The position numbers were made by a program, and so were the translations under genes. Positions 42,588 to 52,715 of a DNA stretch of 64,000 nt are shown here, piece by piece. The DNA is taken from positions 4,634,001 to 4,698,000 of the forward strand of contig NZ_CP022985.1 of NCBI RefSeq assembly GCF_003425985.1, read 5' to 3'. The notes under the pieces were generated by a model. That model worked only from the letters and a program-made list of their open reading frames with translations. It was not told the origin of the DNA and searched no databases. Each line of letters opens with the position of its first letter. Position 1 is the first letter of the stretch. This DNA is from Mariniflexile sp. TRM1-10 (lineage in GTDB: Bacteria; Bacteroidota; Bacteroidia; Flavobacteriales; Flavobacteriaceae).

Positions 42588-45113
42588 ATGCGAAAAACGA
42601 TACTTTCTACCATATTAGCACTACTTACTTTTACAATTTCACAAGCCCAAAAACCAACAACACCCTCATCTTCAGAAATTTTTGAATCCATTCAGAAACT
42701 TAATTTCTTAGGCTCGGTATTATATATTGCGGCGCATCCAGACGATGAAAACACCCGACTCATTTCATATATGGCAAATCATGAAAAAGCCAGAACCGCC
42801 TATTTATCGATAACACGAGGTGATGGTGGGCAAAACCTTATTGGTCCTGAAATCGGAGAACTTTTAGGCGTCATTAGAACCCAAGAACTATTAGCTGCAA
42901 GACGTATTGATGGCGGTGAACAACTGTTTACCCGTGCCAACGATTTTGGTTATTCCAAAAATCCCGAAGAAACGTTAGCTATTTGGAATAAAGAAGCAGT
43001 TTTAAGCGATGTGGTTTTAGCTATTAGAAAGTTTAAACCGGATATTATTATTAACCGTTTTGACCATAGGACACCAGGAACCACACATGGACATCATACC
43101 GGTTCTGCCATGTTAAGCTTTGAAGCGTTCGATTTGGCCGGCGATAAATCGGCATTCCCTAACTTGCAAAAACAGGCTGACCCATGGCAACCTAAACGCT
43201 TGTTTTTCAATACAAACTCATGGTTTTACAGAAGTCAGGAAGATTTTGATAAAGCCGATAAAAGCAACATGCTAAGTTTTGATATTGGTACCTATTACCC
43301 ATTAAAAGGGATGTCGAATAACGAAATAGCATCCTTAGCTAGTAGTCAGCATTTATGCCAAGGTTTTGGACGCTTATCACAACGTGGTTCCCAAAAAGAA
43401 TACATCGAATTTTTAAAAGGTGATGCCATAACAAATAAAGAAACTGTTTTTGATGGCATTGATACCTCATGGAACCGTGTAAAAGGCGGAAAAGCCATTG
43501 GTACTGTTTTATATGCTGTTGAAAATAATTTCAATTTTAAAGACCCTTCGGTGCACATCCCACAATTATTGGAAGCTTATAAATTGCTCCAAAACATTCA
43601 AGACGAACATTGGAAAACCCAAAAAACCGAAGAACTAAAATCGATTATCGAAATGTGTGCCGGTTTATATTTAGAAGCATCGGCAGAAACTCCAACAAGT
43701 ACTTTAAACCAAATTGTCAAAATCAATATGGAGGCTTTAAACCGAAGCAATCAAACTATTGTTTTAGAAAGCATCACACAAAATGATGGAAAAGTAATTT
43801 CAAAAAACTTAGAATTAAAAAACAACGATTCTGAAAAGTTTGATAGCAGTTATTCTATTTCGAATAACGAATCTTATACATCACCTTATTGGCTAAACAA
43901 AAAAGGCTCTTTAGGCATGTATGAAGTTGAAAATAAAGCATTCATAGGATTGCCCGAAACACCAAGAAACATTGTTGTTAACTTCAATTTAAAAATCAAT
44001 AACACACCTATCACCATCAGCAAGGATGTTGTATATCGCTACTCTAAACCAGATAAAGGTGAATTGTACCGTCCTTTTGAAATTATTCCAGAAGCTTCAG
44101 CTAAAATCTTAGAGCATGTCATCATTTTCAGCACTGATAAACAACATGATATTACTATTGCCGTAAAAGCAGGTCGTGATAATTTAGAAGGTTTTGTTGA
44201 AGTTTGCCACCCAAAAGATTGGAACGTATATCCCGAGAAACAAAAAGTAAGCATTGCCCATAAAGGTGAAGAGCAAACCCTAACATTTACAGTCATTCCT
44301 CCTAAAAACCAAAGTGAAGGATATATCAGTCCTATTGTTCATGTAAACGATAAAGATTACACCAAAGAACTTATCGAGATCAATTACGAACATATTCCGT
44401 TCCAAACGGTTTTACTACCAAGTGAAAGCAAAGTGGTGCGTTTGGATATTAAAAAGAACGGAGAAAATATTGCCTACATTGCTGGTGCTGGCGATGTCGT
44501 TCCGGAAAGTTTACAACAAATTGGCTATAACGTTTTTACCATAAGACCCGAGGAAATTAGCGCCGAAACGTTAAGCAGATTTGATGCTGTGGTCGTGGGT
44601 ATTAGAGCCTATAATATTGTTGAAAATTTGGATTTTAAACAACAACTGTTATTTGATTTTGTTGCCGATGGCGGTAACATGATTGTACAATACAATACCA
44701 GCAGAGGTTTAAAAGCAGACAATATAGCTCCTTACGATTTAAAATTATCTAATGATAGAGTAACTGACGAAAATGCCGAGGTTCGGTTTTTAAATCCGAA
44801 TCATCCTCTTTTAAACTATCCCAACAAAATAACCCAAAAAGACTTTGAAGGCTGGACCCAAGAACGTGGTTTGTATTTTCCAAATTCATGGCATGATAAT
44901 TTTACTCCCGTTTTATCTATGAACGATAAAAATGAAACACCAAAAGATGGCAGTTTATTGGTCGCTAAATACGGCAAAGGCTATTATATTTATACAGGAT
45001 TAAGCTTTTTTAGAGAGTTTCCCGCAGGTGTTTCCGGAGCATATCGTTTGTTTGCCAATATGCTATCCATTGGAAAAGAAAATTTAAAATTAGAATCTAA
45101 ATTAAACAATTAG
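42588..45113 (+). CDS. Large PIG-L-family deacetylase
   Basis: 841 residues with a signal peptide (ALLTFTISQAQK). The N-terminal catalytic domain has YIAAHPDDENTRLIS and GTTHGHHTGSAMLS, which keep the zinc-binding residues. A long beta-rich middle region and a C-terminal domain with a type I glutamine-amidotransferase-like pattern (FDAVVVGIRAYN, GGNMIVQYNTSRG) follow. It probably removes acetyl groups from an extracytoplasmic glycan or sugar conjugate. It leads a group with a small protein, an SSS transporter and an oxidoreductase. Confidence 0.87.
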   Translation: MRKTILSTILALLTFTISQAQKPTTPSSSEIFESIQKLNFLGSVLYIAAHPDDENTRLISYMANHEKARTAYLSITRGDGGQNLIGPEIGELLGVIRTQELLAARRIDGGEQLFTRANDFGYSKNPEETLAIWNKEAVLSDVVLAIRKFKPDIIINRFDHRTPGTTHGHHTGSAMLSFEAFDLAGDKSAFPNLQKQADPWQPKRLFFNTNSWFYRSQEDFDKADKSNMLSFDIGTYYPLKGMSNNEIASLASSQHLCQGFGRLSQRGSQKEYIEFLKGDAITNKETVFDGIDTSWNRVKGGKAIGTVLYAVENNFNFKDPSVHIPQLLEAYKLLQNIQDEHWKTQKTEELKSIIEMCAGLYLEASAETPTSTLNQIVKINMEALNRSNQTIVLESITQNDGKVISKNLELKNNDSEKFDSSYSISNNESYTSPYWLNKKGSLGMYEVENKAFIGLPETPRNIVVNFNLKINNTPITISKDVVYRYSKPDKGELYRPFEIIPEASAKILEHVIIFSTDKQHDITIAVKAGRDNLEGFVEVCHPKDWNVYPEKQKVSIAHKGEEQTLTFTVIPPKNQSEGYISPIVHVNDKDYTKELIEINYEHIPFQTVLLPSESKVVRLDIKKNGENIAYIAGAGDVVPESLQQIGYNVFTIRPEEISAETLSRFDAVVVGIRAYNIVENLDFKQQLLFDFVADGGNMIVQYNTSRGLKADNIAPYDLKLSNDRVTDENAEVRFLNPNHPLLNYPNKITQKDFEGWTQERGLYFPNSWHDNFTPVLSMNDKNETPKDGSLLVAKYGKGYYIYTGLSFFREFPAGVSGAYRLFANMLSIGKENLKLESKLNN

Positions 45114-45115
45114 CT

Positions 45116-45226
45116 ATGAATGAAGAGAAACCAATAAAACAACCTTGGCTAAAATGGTACTCTTTTGTTTTAATAGCGAATGCCATCTATTTTATAGTCT
45201 TTTATCTCATTATGCAAGCCTTTTAA
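45116..45226 (+). CDS. 36-residue single-helix membrane protein
   Basis: An ATG 2 bp after the PIG-L stop opens a 36-codon frame: MNEEKPIKQPWLKWYSF, then a hydrophobic helix LIANAIYFIVFYLIMQAF. It ends 1 bp before the transporter start. Tight packing and the clean membrane segment make it likely to be real, perhaps a small subunit of the transporter. No family known to me. Confidence 0.65.
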   Translation: MNEEKPIKQPWLKWYSFVLIANAIYFIVFYLIMQAF

Positions 45227-45227
45227 T

Positions 45228-46940
45228 ATGCAAATACTAAGCTTGATAGATTGGGTTATTTTAAGCGCTACCTTGCTTACCATAGTTGTTTATGGCACCT
45301 GGCGAACTAGAGGTAGTAAAAATGTTCAAGATTATTTAAAAGGTGGCAATACCTCAAAATGGTGGACCATTGGATTATCTGTCATGGCAACACAAGCCAG
45401 TGCCATTACCTTTCTCTCAACGCCAGGGCAAGCCTTCAATGATGGTATGGGCTTTGTGCAATTTTATTTTGGGTTACCCATTGCCATGGTAGTTATATGC
45501 ATGGTATTTATCCCGTTATACCACCGATTGAATGTATACACTGCTTACGAATTCTTAGAAAAACGCTTCGACTTAAAAACCAGAACCTTAACTGCCATTC
45601 TATTCTTAATACAACGTGGATTGGCTGCTGGTATTACCATTTTTGCACCCGCCATTATTTTGTCGGTTGTATTGGGTTGGGATTTATTGACACTCAATAT
45701 AGTAATCGGTTTTTTAGTGATTATCTATACGGTTTCGGGTGGTACACGAGCGGTCAACGTGACTCAAAAACACCAAATGGTGGTTATTTTTATTGGCATG
45801 CTCATCGCCTTCTTTTTAATTGTTGACAAACTTCCACAGGACATCACCTTTAGCAAAGCATTAAGCATAGCAAGTGTTAGCGGAAAAATGGAGATATTGG
45901 ATTTTTCATTCGATTTAAATAACCGCTACACGTTTTGGAGTGGTATTATTGGTGGTACATTTTTAATGTTGTCTTATTTTGGGACAGACCAAAGCCAAGT
46001 GCAACGCTATCTATCGGGAAAATCGGTTAAGGAAATGCAGTTAGGATTGATTTTTAATGGTTTGTTAAAAGTACCCATGCAGTTTTTTATTCTCCTGGTA
46101 GGCGTTATGGTATTTGTGTTTTATCAGTTTAATGAAACCCCCATGAATTTTAATCCTACAGCGACCGAGCTTGTTTTAAATTCTGAATTTTCAGAGGAAT
46201 ATATAAGCCTTCAAAAAGAACAACAAGCTCTTTTTAATGATAAACAAAAACTTATTCAATCGTTTATTGCTTCTGAAAATCCTGAGGTTTCAAAACATAT
46301 TTCAATAGCCAATAAAGCAAATGATGCTTTAAGAAACAAAGCCCGTTTATTAATTAACAAAGCTTCGGAAAACCAACATATAAAAGTTGAAAGCAATGAT
46401 AAGGATTATGTATTTATTCATTTTATATTGAACAATTTACCTCGTGGCCTCATTGGTTTGCTTTTGGCAGTTATCTTAAGTGCCGCCATGTCTAGTACCT
46501 CTAGCGAATTAAATGCTTTAGGCTCTACCACCGCCATTGATTTATACAAAAGAAACACCGGCGAAAAAACCGAAGAACACATGGTAAAAGCCTCTAAATG
46601 GTTTACGTTTGCTTGGGGCATCATGGCGATTGGGGTGGCTTGCATTGCGAATCTTGCCGAAAATTTAATCCAGTTGGTAAATATTATTGGCTCTATCTTT
46701 TATGGCAATGTTCTAGGCATTTTTCTATTGGCCTTTTTCTTTAAGTTTGTTAAAGGACATGCTGTATTTATCGCTGCTATATTTACTCAATTCATAGTTA
46801 TTGCGCTCTATTTCTTAGATTTATACCAACATATCAACCTGCCATTTTTATGGCTTAACTTTGTAGGTTGTGCCATTGTTATTACTATGGCATGTATCTT
46901 TCAACTAATTAATAAAAATGACACAACAATCACGACCTAA
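45228..46940 (+). CDS. Sodium:solute symporter (SSS family)
   Basis: 570 residues with about 13 helices. TIGLSVMATQASAITFLSTP matches the first-helix Na+ site region, and ILSAAMSSTSSELNALGSTTA the second Na+ site. A hydrophilic, coiled-coil-like insert (~315-385, with LQKEQQALFNDKQKLIQ) lies between helices, which is unusual in SSS proteins but seen in some Bacteroidetes members. The substrate is likely a sugar, given the neighbours. Confidence 0.88.
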   Translation: MQILSLIDWVILSATLLTIVVYGTWRTRGSKNVQDYLKGGNTSKWWTIGLSVMATQASAITFLSTPGQAFNDGMGFVQFYFGLPIAMVVICMVFIPLYHRLNVYTAYEFLEKRFDLKTRTLTAILFLIQRGLAAGITIFAPAIILSVVLGWDLLTLNIVIGFLVIIYTVSGGTRAVNVTQKHQMVVIFIGMLIAFFLIVDKLPQDITFSKALSIASVSGKMEILDFSFDLNNRYTFWSGIIGGTFLMLSYFGTDQSQVQRYLSGKSVKEMQLGLIFNGLLKVPMQFFILLVGVMVFVFYQFNETPMNFNPTATELVLNSEFSEEYISLQKEQQALFNDKQKLIQSFIASENPEVSKHISIANKANDALRNKARLLINKASENQHIKVESNDKDYVFIHFILNNLPRGLIGLLLAVILSAAMSSTSSELNALGSTTAIDLYKRNTGEKTEEHMVKASKWFTFAWGIMAIGVACIANLAENLIQLVNIIGSIFYGNVLGIFLLAFFFKFVKGHAVFIAAIFTQFIVIALYFLDLYQHINLPFLWLNFVGCAIVITMACIFQLINKNDTTITT

Positions 46941-47904
46941 AAAAATTAAATGGGGCATTATTGGCTTAGGCAAAATAGCCCATAGTTTTGCTACCGATCT
47001 TTTGACTATTGACGATGCCGAATTGTATGCCGTGGCTTCCAGAAACCAAGAAAAAGCCGATGAGTTTGCTAAAAACCATGGTGCAACAAAAGCGTACGGT
47101 AGTTATGAAGATTTGGCAAACGACCCCAACATTGATGCGGTTTATATTGCGACGCCCCACGCATTACACAAAGAGAACGCACTTATGTGTTTAGAAAATG
47201 GTATTGCCGTTTTAGGTGAAAAACCTTTCGCAATGAATGCCGAGGAAGTAGATGCTATGATAGCAAAAGCCAAAGAAAAAAACGTGCTACTTATGGAAGC
47301 ACTTTGGACCTACTTTTTACCACATTATCAATTTGTTTTAAAGGAATTAAAAAATAAAACGTACGGTGATATTTTAAAAATTGAAAGCGATTTTGGGTTT
47401 CAACGTCCGTACGATACCGAAACTAGACTTTTTAATAAAGCCATGGGTGGAGGCAGTTTATTGGATATTGGCATCTACCCTATTTTTGCAACACTTTCTA
47501 CATTAGGTTTACCTAAAAATATAGAAGCTTCTGCTACTTTTTTTGAAAATGGTATAGATTCTTCTTGCAACATGGTTTTTAATTATGATAACCATGTGAA
47601 AGCACACTTAAAAAGTTCGCTTTTGGAAGTTTTACCTACCCAGGCTATCTTCTATTGTGAAAAAGGAACCATAAAAATTAATACCCAATTCCATGCACCG
47701 TCCACAGTCACTATAATCGCCGATGGAAAAGAAGAAACAAAAGGTTTTGACTATAGCACCATTGGTTATAATTTTGAAACCATTCACTTTAATAACTTGC
47801 TTAAAACAGGGAAAACCGAAAGTGATATCATGACTTTTGATTTTAGCAAAAAACTTATAAAAACCCTTGATGATGTTAGAAGCATACTTAAATTAGAATA
47901 TTAA
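46918..47904 (+). CDS. Gfo/Idh/MocA-family oxidoreductase
   Basis: 328 residues. Rossmann domain KWGIIGLGKIAHSFATDL, then VYIATPHALHKENALMCLENG and GEKPFAMNAEE (the EKP catalytic motif), and a C-terminal beta-sheet domain with GGGSLLDIGIYP. It would oxidise a sugar or sugar derivative with NAD(P). It overlaps the SSS transporter gene by 23 bp, so the transported compound is probably its substrate. Confidence 0.9.
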   Translation: MTQQSRPKKIKWGIIGLGKIAHSFATDLLTIDDAELYAVASRNQEKADEFAKNHGATKAYGSYEDLANDPNIDAVYIATPHALHKENALMCLENGIAVLGEKPFAMNAEEVDAMIAKAKEKNVLLMEALWTYFLPHYQFVLKELKNKTYGDILKIESDFGFQRPYDTETRLFNKAMGGGSLLDIGIYPIFATLSTLGLPKNIEASATFFENGIDSSCNMVFNYDNHVKAHLKSSLLEVLPTQAIFYCEKGTIKINTQFHAPSTVTIIADGKEETKGFDYSTIGYNFETIHFNNLLKTGKTESDIMTFDFSKKLIKTLDDVRSILKLEY

Positions 47905-48096
47905 ATTCTCCGATTAAAGATTTAAGACCGCTTCGCTAAAAGAAACAAGACCTTTGCTAAAAGAATAAAGAAAACAGAAAAAAGCCATTATTACTGTATT
48001 TGCAGTGAATTGTAAAAACTTTATCGGACAATAACCAATGCTTTTTATACTCAAACCAAGTAAATTTAAACTCCTTTTATTTTGTAAAAAATAGAT

Positions 48097-48104
48097 TATA
48101 TTTG
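48097..48104 (+). promoter_or_regulatory. -7 box-like element
   Basis: TATATTTG, matching TAnnTTTG, 21 bp before the DUF2339 gene; a TTTG lies at 48081. Confidence 0.45.
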
Positions 48105-48125
48105 ATTTTCAATTAACATCATATT

Positions 48126-50591
48126 ATGGAGGGTTTTCTAATTATAATTATCCTGATTTTAGTCATTATTATTCTTTCAAAAAATAATTCACATTATAAA
48201 GAAATAAACCATTCCATAGATGGTATTCATCAAAAACTAAATCAGCTAAAAAAGGAAATATCATCACTAGAAAACCTAGGGACTAAACCTAAAGAAGAAG
48301 TAAAACCGACTCCAAAAGTTGCCCCGGAAATAGTTAAACCGATTGAACAAAAGCCAATTACCGCTCCACCAAAAACAATGGTTGCGGATACTGTTTCAAG
48401 ACCTATTTCGGTGCCAAAACCTTTACCTGTTACCAAACCTTTAAAACCCATACCACCTAATAAATCATGGTTTGAATCTTTTAAAGAAAACAACCCCGAT
48501 TTGGAAAAATTTATTGGTGAAAATCTTATTAATAAAATCGGGATTCTAATTTTAGTTTTAGGCATTAGCTTTTTTGTAAAATATGCTATTGATAAAAACT
48601 GGATTAATGAATACGCTCGTGTTGGTATTGGCATTTTATGTGGCTCTTTGGTGATGGCCATTGCCAATAAACTCAAAAAAAATTATGCCGCCTTTAGTTC
48701 TGTTATGGTGGCAGGCGCAATAAGCATCTTTTATTTCACAATAGCCATTGCTTTTCATGAATACCACTTATTCAACCAAACGGTGGCATTTATAATTATG
48801 GTAATTATTACAGCTTTTAGTGTTTTTATTTCGGTGGCTTACAACAGGCAAGAACTTGCTGTTTTATCATTAATTGGCGGATTTGCAGTGCCTTTTATGG
48901 TCAGCACCGGAAGTGGTAATTACATCGTGTTATTCACGTATATCGCTATTTTAAACATTGGTATCTTAGCTATTTCATATTTTAAAAAATGGCATGTCGT
49001 TACCATATTATCGTTCCTTTTTACCACCTTACTTTTCTTTTCATGGGTTGTAAAAGAACTCATCGATGATACATTGCCACATGGTGGTGCGCTAGCATTT
49101 GCTACACTGTTCTATTTTATTTTCAGCATCACTGTTGTTTTAAATAATTTGAGAAACAAAGGCAGTTTTTCATTGATTGAATATGGAATCCTAATAGCTA
49201 ATACCTTCTTTTTCTTCGGAATTGGAATAACCATCATTCACGATTGGGAACTTCAAATAAAAGGGTTGTTTACACTTTCGCTTGCTTTATACAATCTTAT
49301 CTACGCCATTGTTCTTTATAAAAAGTTTGGGTTAGACAAAAACGCCATTTATCTTCTTATAGGTTTAACATTAACTTTTGTAACCTTAACAATTCCTATT
49401 CAATTTAAAGGAAATTACATTACATTATTTTGGGCTGCCGAAGCGGTTTTATTGTTTTGGTTATCGCAAAAATCAAAAATCAATGGCTTTAAACTGGGTG
49501 CTATTATAGTTCAGTTTTTAAGCATAATCAGTCTGGTAATTGATTGGGGGCAAAAATATATGAGCAGTCATGGAGATTCTTTATCAATCATTTTAAACCC
49601 TATATTTATTACGGGCATCGTTGTTTTGGCAGCACTAATTTCCACCTATTATATTATTAAAGGGGAAAATATAAGTTTTAAGATGTTAGGGTTCAATTTG
49701 GATCTCTCTTATTACAAAAAGCTTCTGTTAATTGCAACTATTGGTATTGGTTATTTAGTAGGGATTATTGAAATTAGCTACCAATCCAATCAATATATTG
49801 CCAACCAACCATCCGCCCTTTCTTTTGCGGTTGTTTATCATTTTGTCTTTAGTGCTATATTATTATACGTTGCTTTAAAAAATAAAAACACCCTCTTTAC
49901 CAAAGGTGCTTTACTACTCGCCATCGTCAATATGGCACTTTACATTTTGTTATTCTACAAGCTTACTTTAAACGAAATGACAGCAAATTATAATTTGACT
50001 TTAAATTACAATTATGCTTTTATAGGCCATTACATCCTGCTTGCATGTTTAGTTTATTTTGGGATTTGTTTGGTAAAAAATTCTAAAGAACCCCCTGTTT
50101 TTAACTTCTTAAGTTCAAAAATGGCACTTTGGGCATTTGCTTTTGCCATTGTTTATGTTTTTAGTAGCGAAATTGTTATTCATAGTTTAAAACTCACTCC
50201 ACAATTGGTAGATGTAAACGAACTTAACACCATCTATTCTAAATCTACACGCTATGGCCGAATGGATTTTATAAATAATGAATTTTATTCTGTAAAACGA
50301 CAAGTTATAAAAATAGGCTATCCTATTTTGTGGGGTATTTTATCGTTCATATTTCTGATTATTGGAATAAGAAGACAATGGAAACACTTACGAATTATTG
50401 CGCTTTCACTTTTAGGAATTACTATAATAAAACTCTTTGTTTATGATATTAATAATGTATCCGAAACAGGAAAAATCATTGCCTTTATACTTTTGGGCAT
50501 ACTTATTTTGGTCATTTCATTTGTATATCAAAAAATTAAAAAACTAGTCGTTGATGCTGATGCTCCTAAAAACCACAATGCCAATGTATAA
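48126..50591 (+). CDS. DUF2339 polytopic membrane protein
   Basis: 821 residues. A short N-terminal helix, a coiled segment and a Pro/Lys-rich linker (~55-115) precede more than twenty membrane helices. FIGENLINKIGILILVLGIS and VGIGILCGSLVMAIANKLKK are the family's conserved entry segment. Role unknown; the family is often next to DUF3999, as here, with which the frames overlap by 14 bp. Confidence 0.87.
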   Translation: MEGFLIIIILILVIIILSKNNSHYKEINHSIDGIHQKLNQLKKEISSLENLGTKPKEEVKPTPKVAPEIVKPIEQKPITAPPKTMVADTVSRPISVPKPLPVTKPLKPIPPNKSWFESFKENNPDLEKFIGENLINKIGILILVLGISFFVKYAIDKNWINEYARVGIGILCGSLVMAIANKLKKNYAAFSSVMVAGAISIFYFTIAIAFHEYHLFNQTVAFIIMVIITAFSVFISVAYNRQELAVLSLIGGFAVPFMVSTGSGNYIVLFTYIAILNIGILAISYFKKWHVVTILSFLFTTLLFFSWVVKELIDDTLPHGGALAFATLFYFIFSITVVLNNLRNKGSFSLIEYGILIANTFFFFGIGITIIHDWELQIKGLFTLSLALYNLIYAIVLYKKFGLDKNAIYLLIGLTLTFVTLTIPIQFKGNYITLFWAAEAVLLFWLSQKSKINGFKLGAIIVQFLSIISLVIDWGQKYMSSHGDSLSIILNPIFITGIVVLAALISTYYIIKGENISFKMLGFNLDLSYYKKLLLIATIGIGYLVGIIEISYQSNQYIANQPSALSFAVVYHFVFSAILLYVALKNKNTLFTKGALLLAIVNMALYILLFYKLTLNEMTANYNLTLNYNYAFIGHYILLACLVYFGICLVKNSKEPPVFNFLSSKMALWAFAFAIVYVFSSEIVIHSLKLTPQLVDVNELNTIYSKSTRYGRMDFINNEFYSVKRQVIKIGYPILWGILSFIFLIIGIRRQWKHLRIIALSLLGITIIKLFVYDINNVSETGKIIAFILLGILILVISFVYQKIKKLVVDADAPKNHNANV

Positions 50592-51801
50592 ACAGCTTCT
50601 TAACATATTCTTACTGCTATCAACGGCAACCATAGTTTCCCAAAACTTTAAAGGAACTGTTTCCGAAATAAAACAAAATGGATTTCATAAAATATTGCTA
50701 TCACCAGAAGTTCGTTCAGCCAGTTTATCAAACATCAATTATTTTAGAATATTAGACAGTAAAAAAAAGGAAGTGCCTTATATATTGCTAAACGATGAAA
50801 GCACAATGCAATCTTCATATATGCCATTTCATTTTGAAGCTGTAAATAATGCAAAAGACTCTGTTTCTTCCATTATAATAGAGAATAAAAATAAGCTAAA
50901 ACTAAATCATTTTACGTTTAAAATTGCCAATACAAAAGTTAAAAAAAACTACAGCATAAGTGGTAGCAATGATAAAAAGGAATGGTATGGACTATCAACA
51001 AATCAAATGTTTTATGGCTTGAATGAAGCAGAAAAAACAACTGTTGAACAAAATTTTTCATTTCCTTTAAATGATTATGCTTTCATAAAATTTGAATTTA
51101 GCAACAAAAAATCATTACCGCTTCAAATTTTAAATATTGGTCTTTATAATCATTTGTATGCCACTGCACCTCAAATAGAAATTACCGATTTCAAAATAAA
51201 AAACAGTACCAATAAAGAGAACAAAACCACTCAGTTGACTGTTACTTTCAACACGCCACAACATATTGAAAGTATGGCTTTTGATATTGAAAATGATGTT
51301 TTTTTACGCGAAGCAAAAATTCTGGTAAATAAAACTAGAACCATCAAAAAAAGAACAGAGAACTATCAGGATCATGTGTTTAATTTTGAACTGCATTCTG
51401 GTACTCAAAATATCTTTGAATTACCTTATGTTTTTGAAAAAGAAATTATAATTGAAATTGAAAACAACGATAATCCACCACTAAATATCAAACAGATTAA
51501 GTTTTTCCAAAAACCACTTTATGTCATTTGCAATTTGCAACATAGCGAAACTTATGAAGCTATTATTGACACCACATTGCATAAACCAGTATATGATTTG
51601 GTTAATTTTAACTCCAATTTTAATTCAGGGTTACCTCAAGCAATTATTACTGATTTCCGTAAAATAAATACTAAAAATGAATCTTCAATAAATAGTAAAT
51701 CATTTTGGCAAACCAACACGTTCATGTGGATTTGTATTTTATTAGCTATAGCAGTTATTAGCTATTTTGCTTTAGGGCTAATAAAAGATTTAAAAAATTA
51801 A
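50578..51801 (+). CDS. DUF3999-family protein
   Basis: 407 residues from the ATG at 50578 (an upstream in-frame start would add residues before the signal peptide). Signal peptide LLNIFLLLSTATIVSQ, a long beta-rich periplasmic part with a galactose-binding-like pattern (SSIIIENKNKLKLNHFTFKI), and one C-terminal membrane helix (TFMWICILLAIAVISYFAL). It overlaps DUF2339 and is probably its partner. Confidence 0.8.
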   Translation: MPMYKQLLNIFLLLSTATIVSQNFKGTVSEIKQNGFHKILLSPEVRSASLSNINYFRILDSKKKEVPYILLNDESTMQSSYMPFHFEAVNNAKDSVSSIIIENKNKLKLNHFTFKIANTKVKKNYSISGSNDKKEWYGLSTNQMFYGLNEAEKTTVEQNFSFPLNDYAFIKFEFSNKKSLPLQILNIGLYNHLYATAPQIEITDFKIKNSTNKENKTTQLTVTFNTPQHIESMAFDIENDVFLREAKILVNKTRTIKKRTENYQDHVFNFELHSGTQNIFELPYVFEKEIIIEIENNDNPPLNIKQIKFFQKPLYVICNLQHSETYEAIIDTTLHKPVYDLVNFNSNFNSGLPQAIITDFRKINTKNESSINSKSFWQTNTFMWICILLAIAVISYFALGLIKDLKN

Positions 51802-51935
51802 TACCAAATTCTATTATCTTTATCATACATAAAGTTAAATAAATGTTACAAAATGTAAAAAATATTTGTCTTTTAGATTGTTTTGTTTTACTTTTGATTT
51901 ATCAATCACATAAATCAATTTAAAAACGAACAGTT

Positions 51936-52409
51936 ATGAAAACAAATTATTTATTGCCCCATCGGTATAAATTTATAGGATGGGTTATCTTTTTGCTGGG
52001 TTGCTTATTTGGGCTTTACATTTGGATTACCGATTATGAATCAGACCTACTAACTATTAATGTATTATCTATATTTAATGATGATCAAATTTTTGATAGT
52101 AATAAAAAACTATTCAAAATTATAGAAAACAGTATCATTGATGAACTTGTATCTCTAGCTATTATTATAGGAGGGCTTTTGGTTGGTTTTACCAAAGAAA
52201 AAGTTGAAGATGAATTTATCTACAAGCTTCGAAAAGATTCCTTAGTTTGGGCGATTATTTTTAACTATGTAATTTTAATCTTAACCATTATATTTATTTA
52301 CAATTTCACATTTTTCCATATTCTTGTTTTTAATATGTTTACACCTCTTTTGTTTTTCATTACTCGTTTTAACTTCCTAAAACATAAATCCATAAGTGAT
52401 GAAGAATAA
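51936..52409 (+). CDS. Four-helix membrane protein, unrecognised
   Basis: 157 residues with about four membrane helices (FIGWVIFLLGCLFGLYIWI, then SLAIIIGGLLVGF, VWAIIFNYVILILTIIFIY and a last one). A small HTH gene overlaps its end; pairs of this kind (membrane protein plus XRE of ~67 residues) are frequent in Bacteroidetes and Firmicutes, with the regulator probably controlling the pair. Confidence 0.75.
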   Translation: MKTNYLLPHRYKFIGWVIFLLGCLFGLYIWITDYESDLLTINVLSIFNDDQIFDSNKKLFKIIENSIIDELVSLAIIIGGLLVGFTKEKVEDEFIYKLRKDSLVWAIIFNYVILILTIIFIYNFTFFHILVFNMFTPLLFFITRFNFLKHKSISDEE

Positions 52410-52599
52410 TATAAAAGTACAGCGAGCCATTCATGATATGACGCAAGCAGATTTAGCAGAAAAAATAGGTGTAAGTAGACAGACTATCAACGCTATGGAA
52501 AAGAACAAATATGTGCCGTCAACAGTATTATCCCTTAAAATAGCGAAACTTTTTAAAGTACCTGTTGAAGATATTTTCTTTTTAGACGAAAACGATTAG
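52399..52599 (+). CDS. Small XRE-family regulator
   Basis: 66 residues, almost entirely a Cro/C1-type HTH: IKVQRAIHDMTQADLAEKIG, VSRQTINAMEKNKYVPS, then LKIAKLFKVPVEDIFFL. This is the minimal YozG-type regulator. It starts inside the end of the preceding gene (overlap 11 bp), so the pair is translated together. Confidence 0.9.
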   Translation: MKNNIKVQRAIHDMTQADLAEKIGVSRQTINAMEKNKYVPSTVLSLKIAKLFKVPVEDIFFLDEND

Positions 52600-52614
52600 A
52601 GCAAGGCAATAAAC

Positions 52615-52653
52615 AAAAAACCTAACAAGATTAAATATCCTATTAGGTTTTTT
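52615..52653. terminator. Bidirectional terminator
   Basis: AAAAAACCTAA (52615-52625) pairs with TTAGGTTTTTT (52643-52653). It separates the convergent HTH and DUF2911 genes. Confidence 0.8.
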
Positions 52654-52715
52654 AGTTTAAACGAGCCACTCTAAAAGTCTAAATAGCTAAAAGCGAAGCG
52701 TTCTAACCATCTAAT

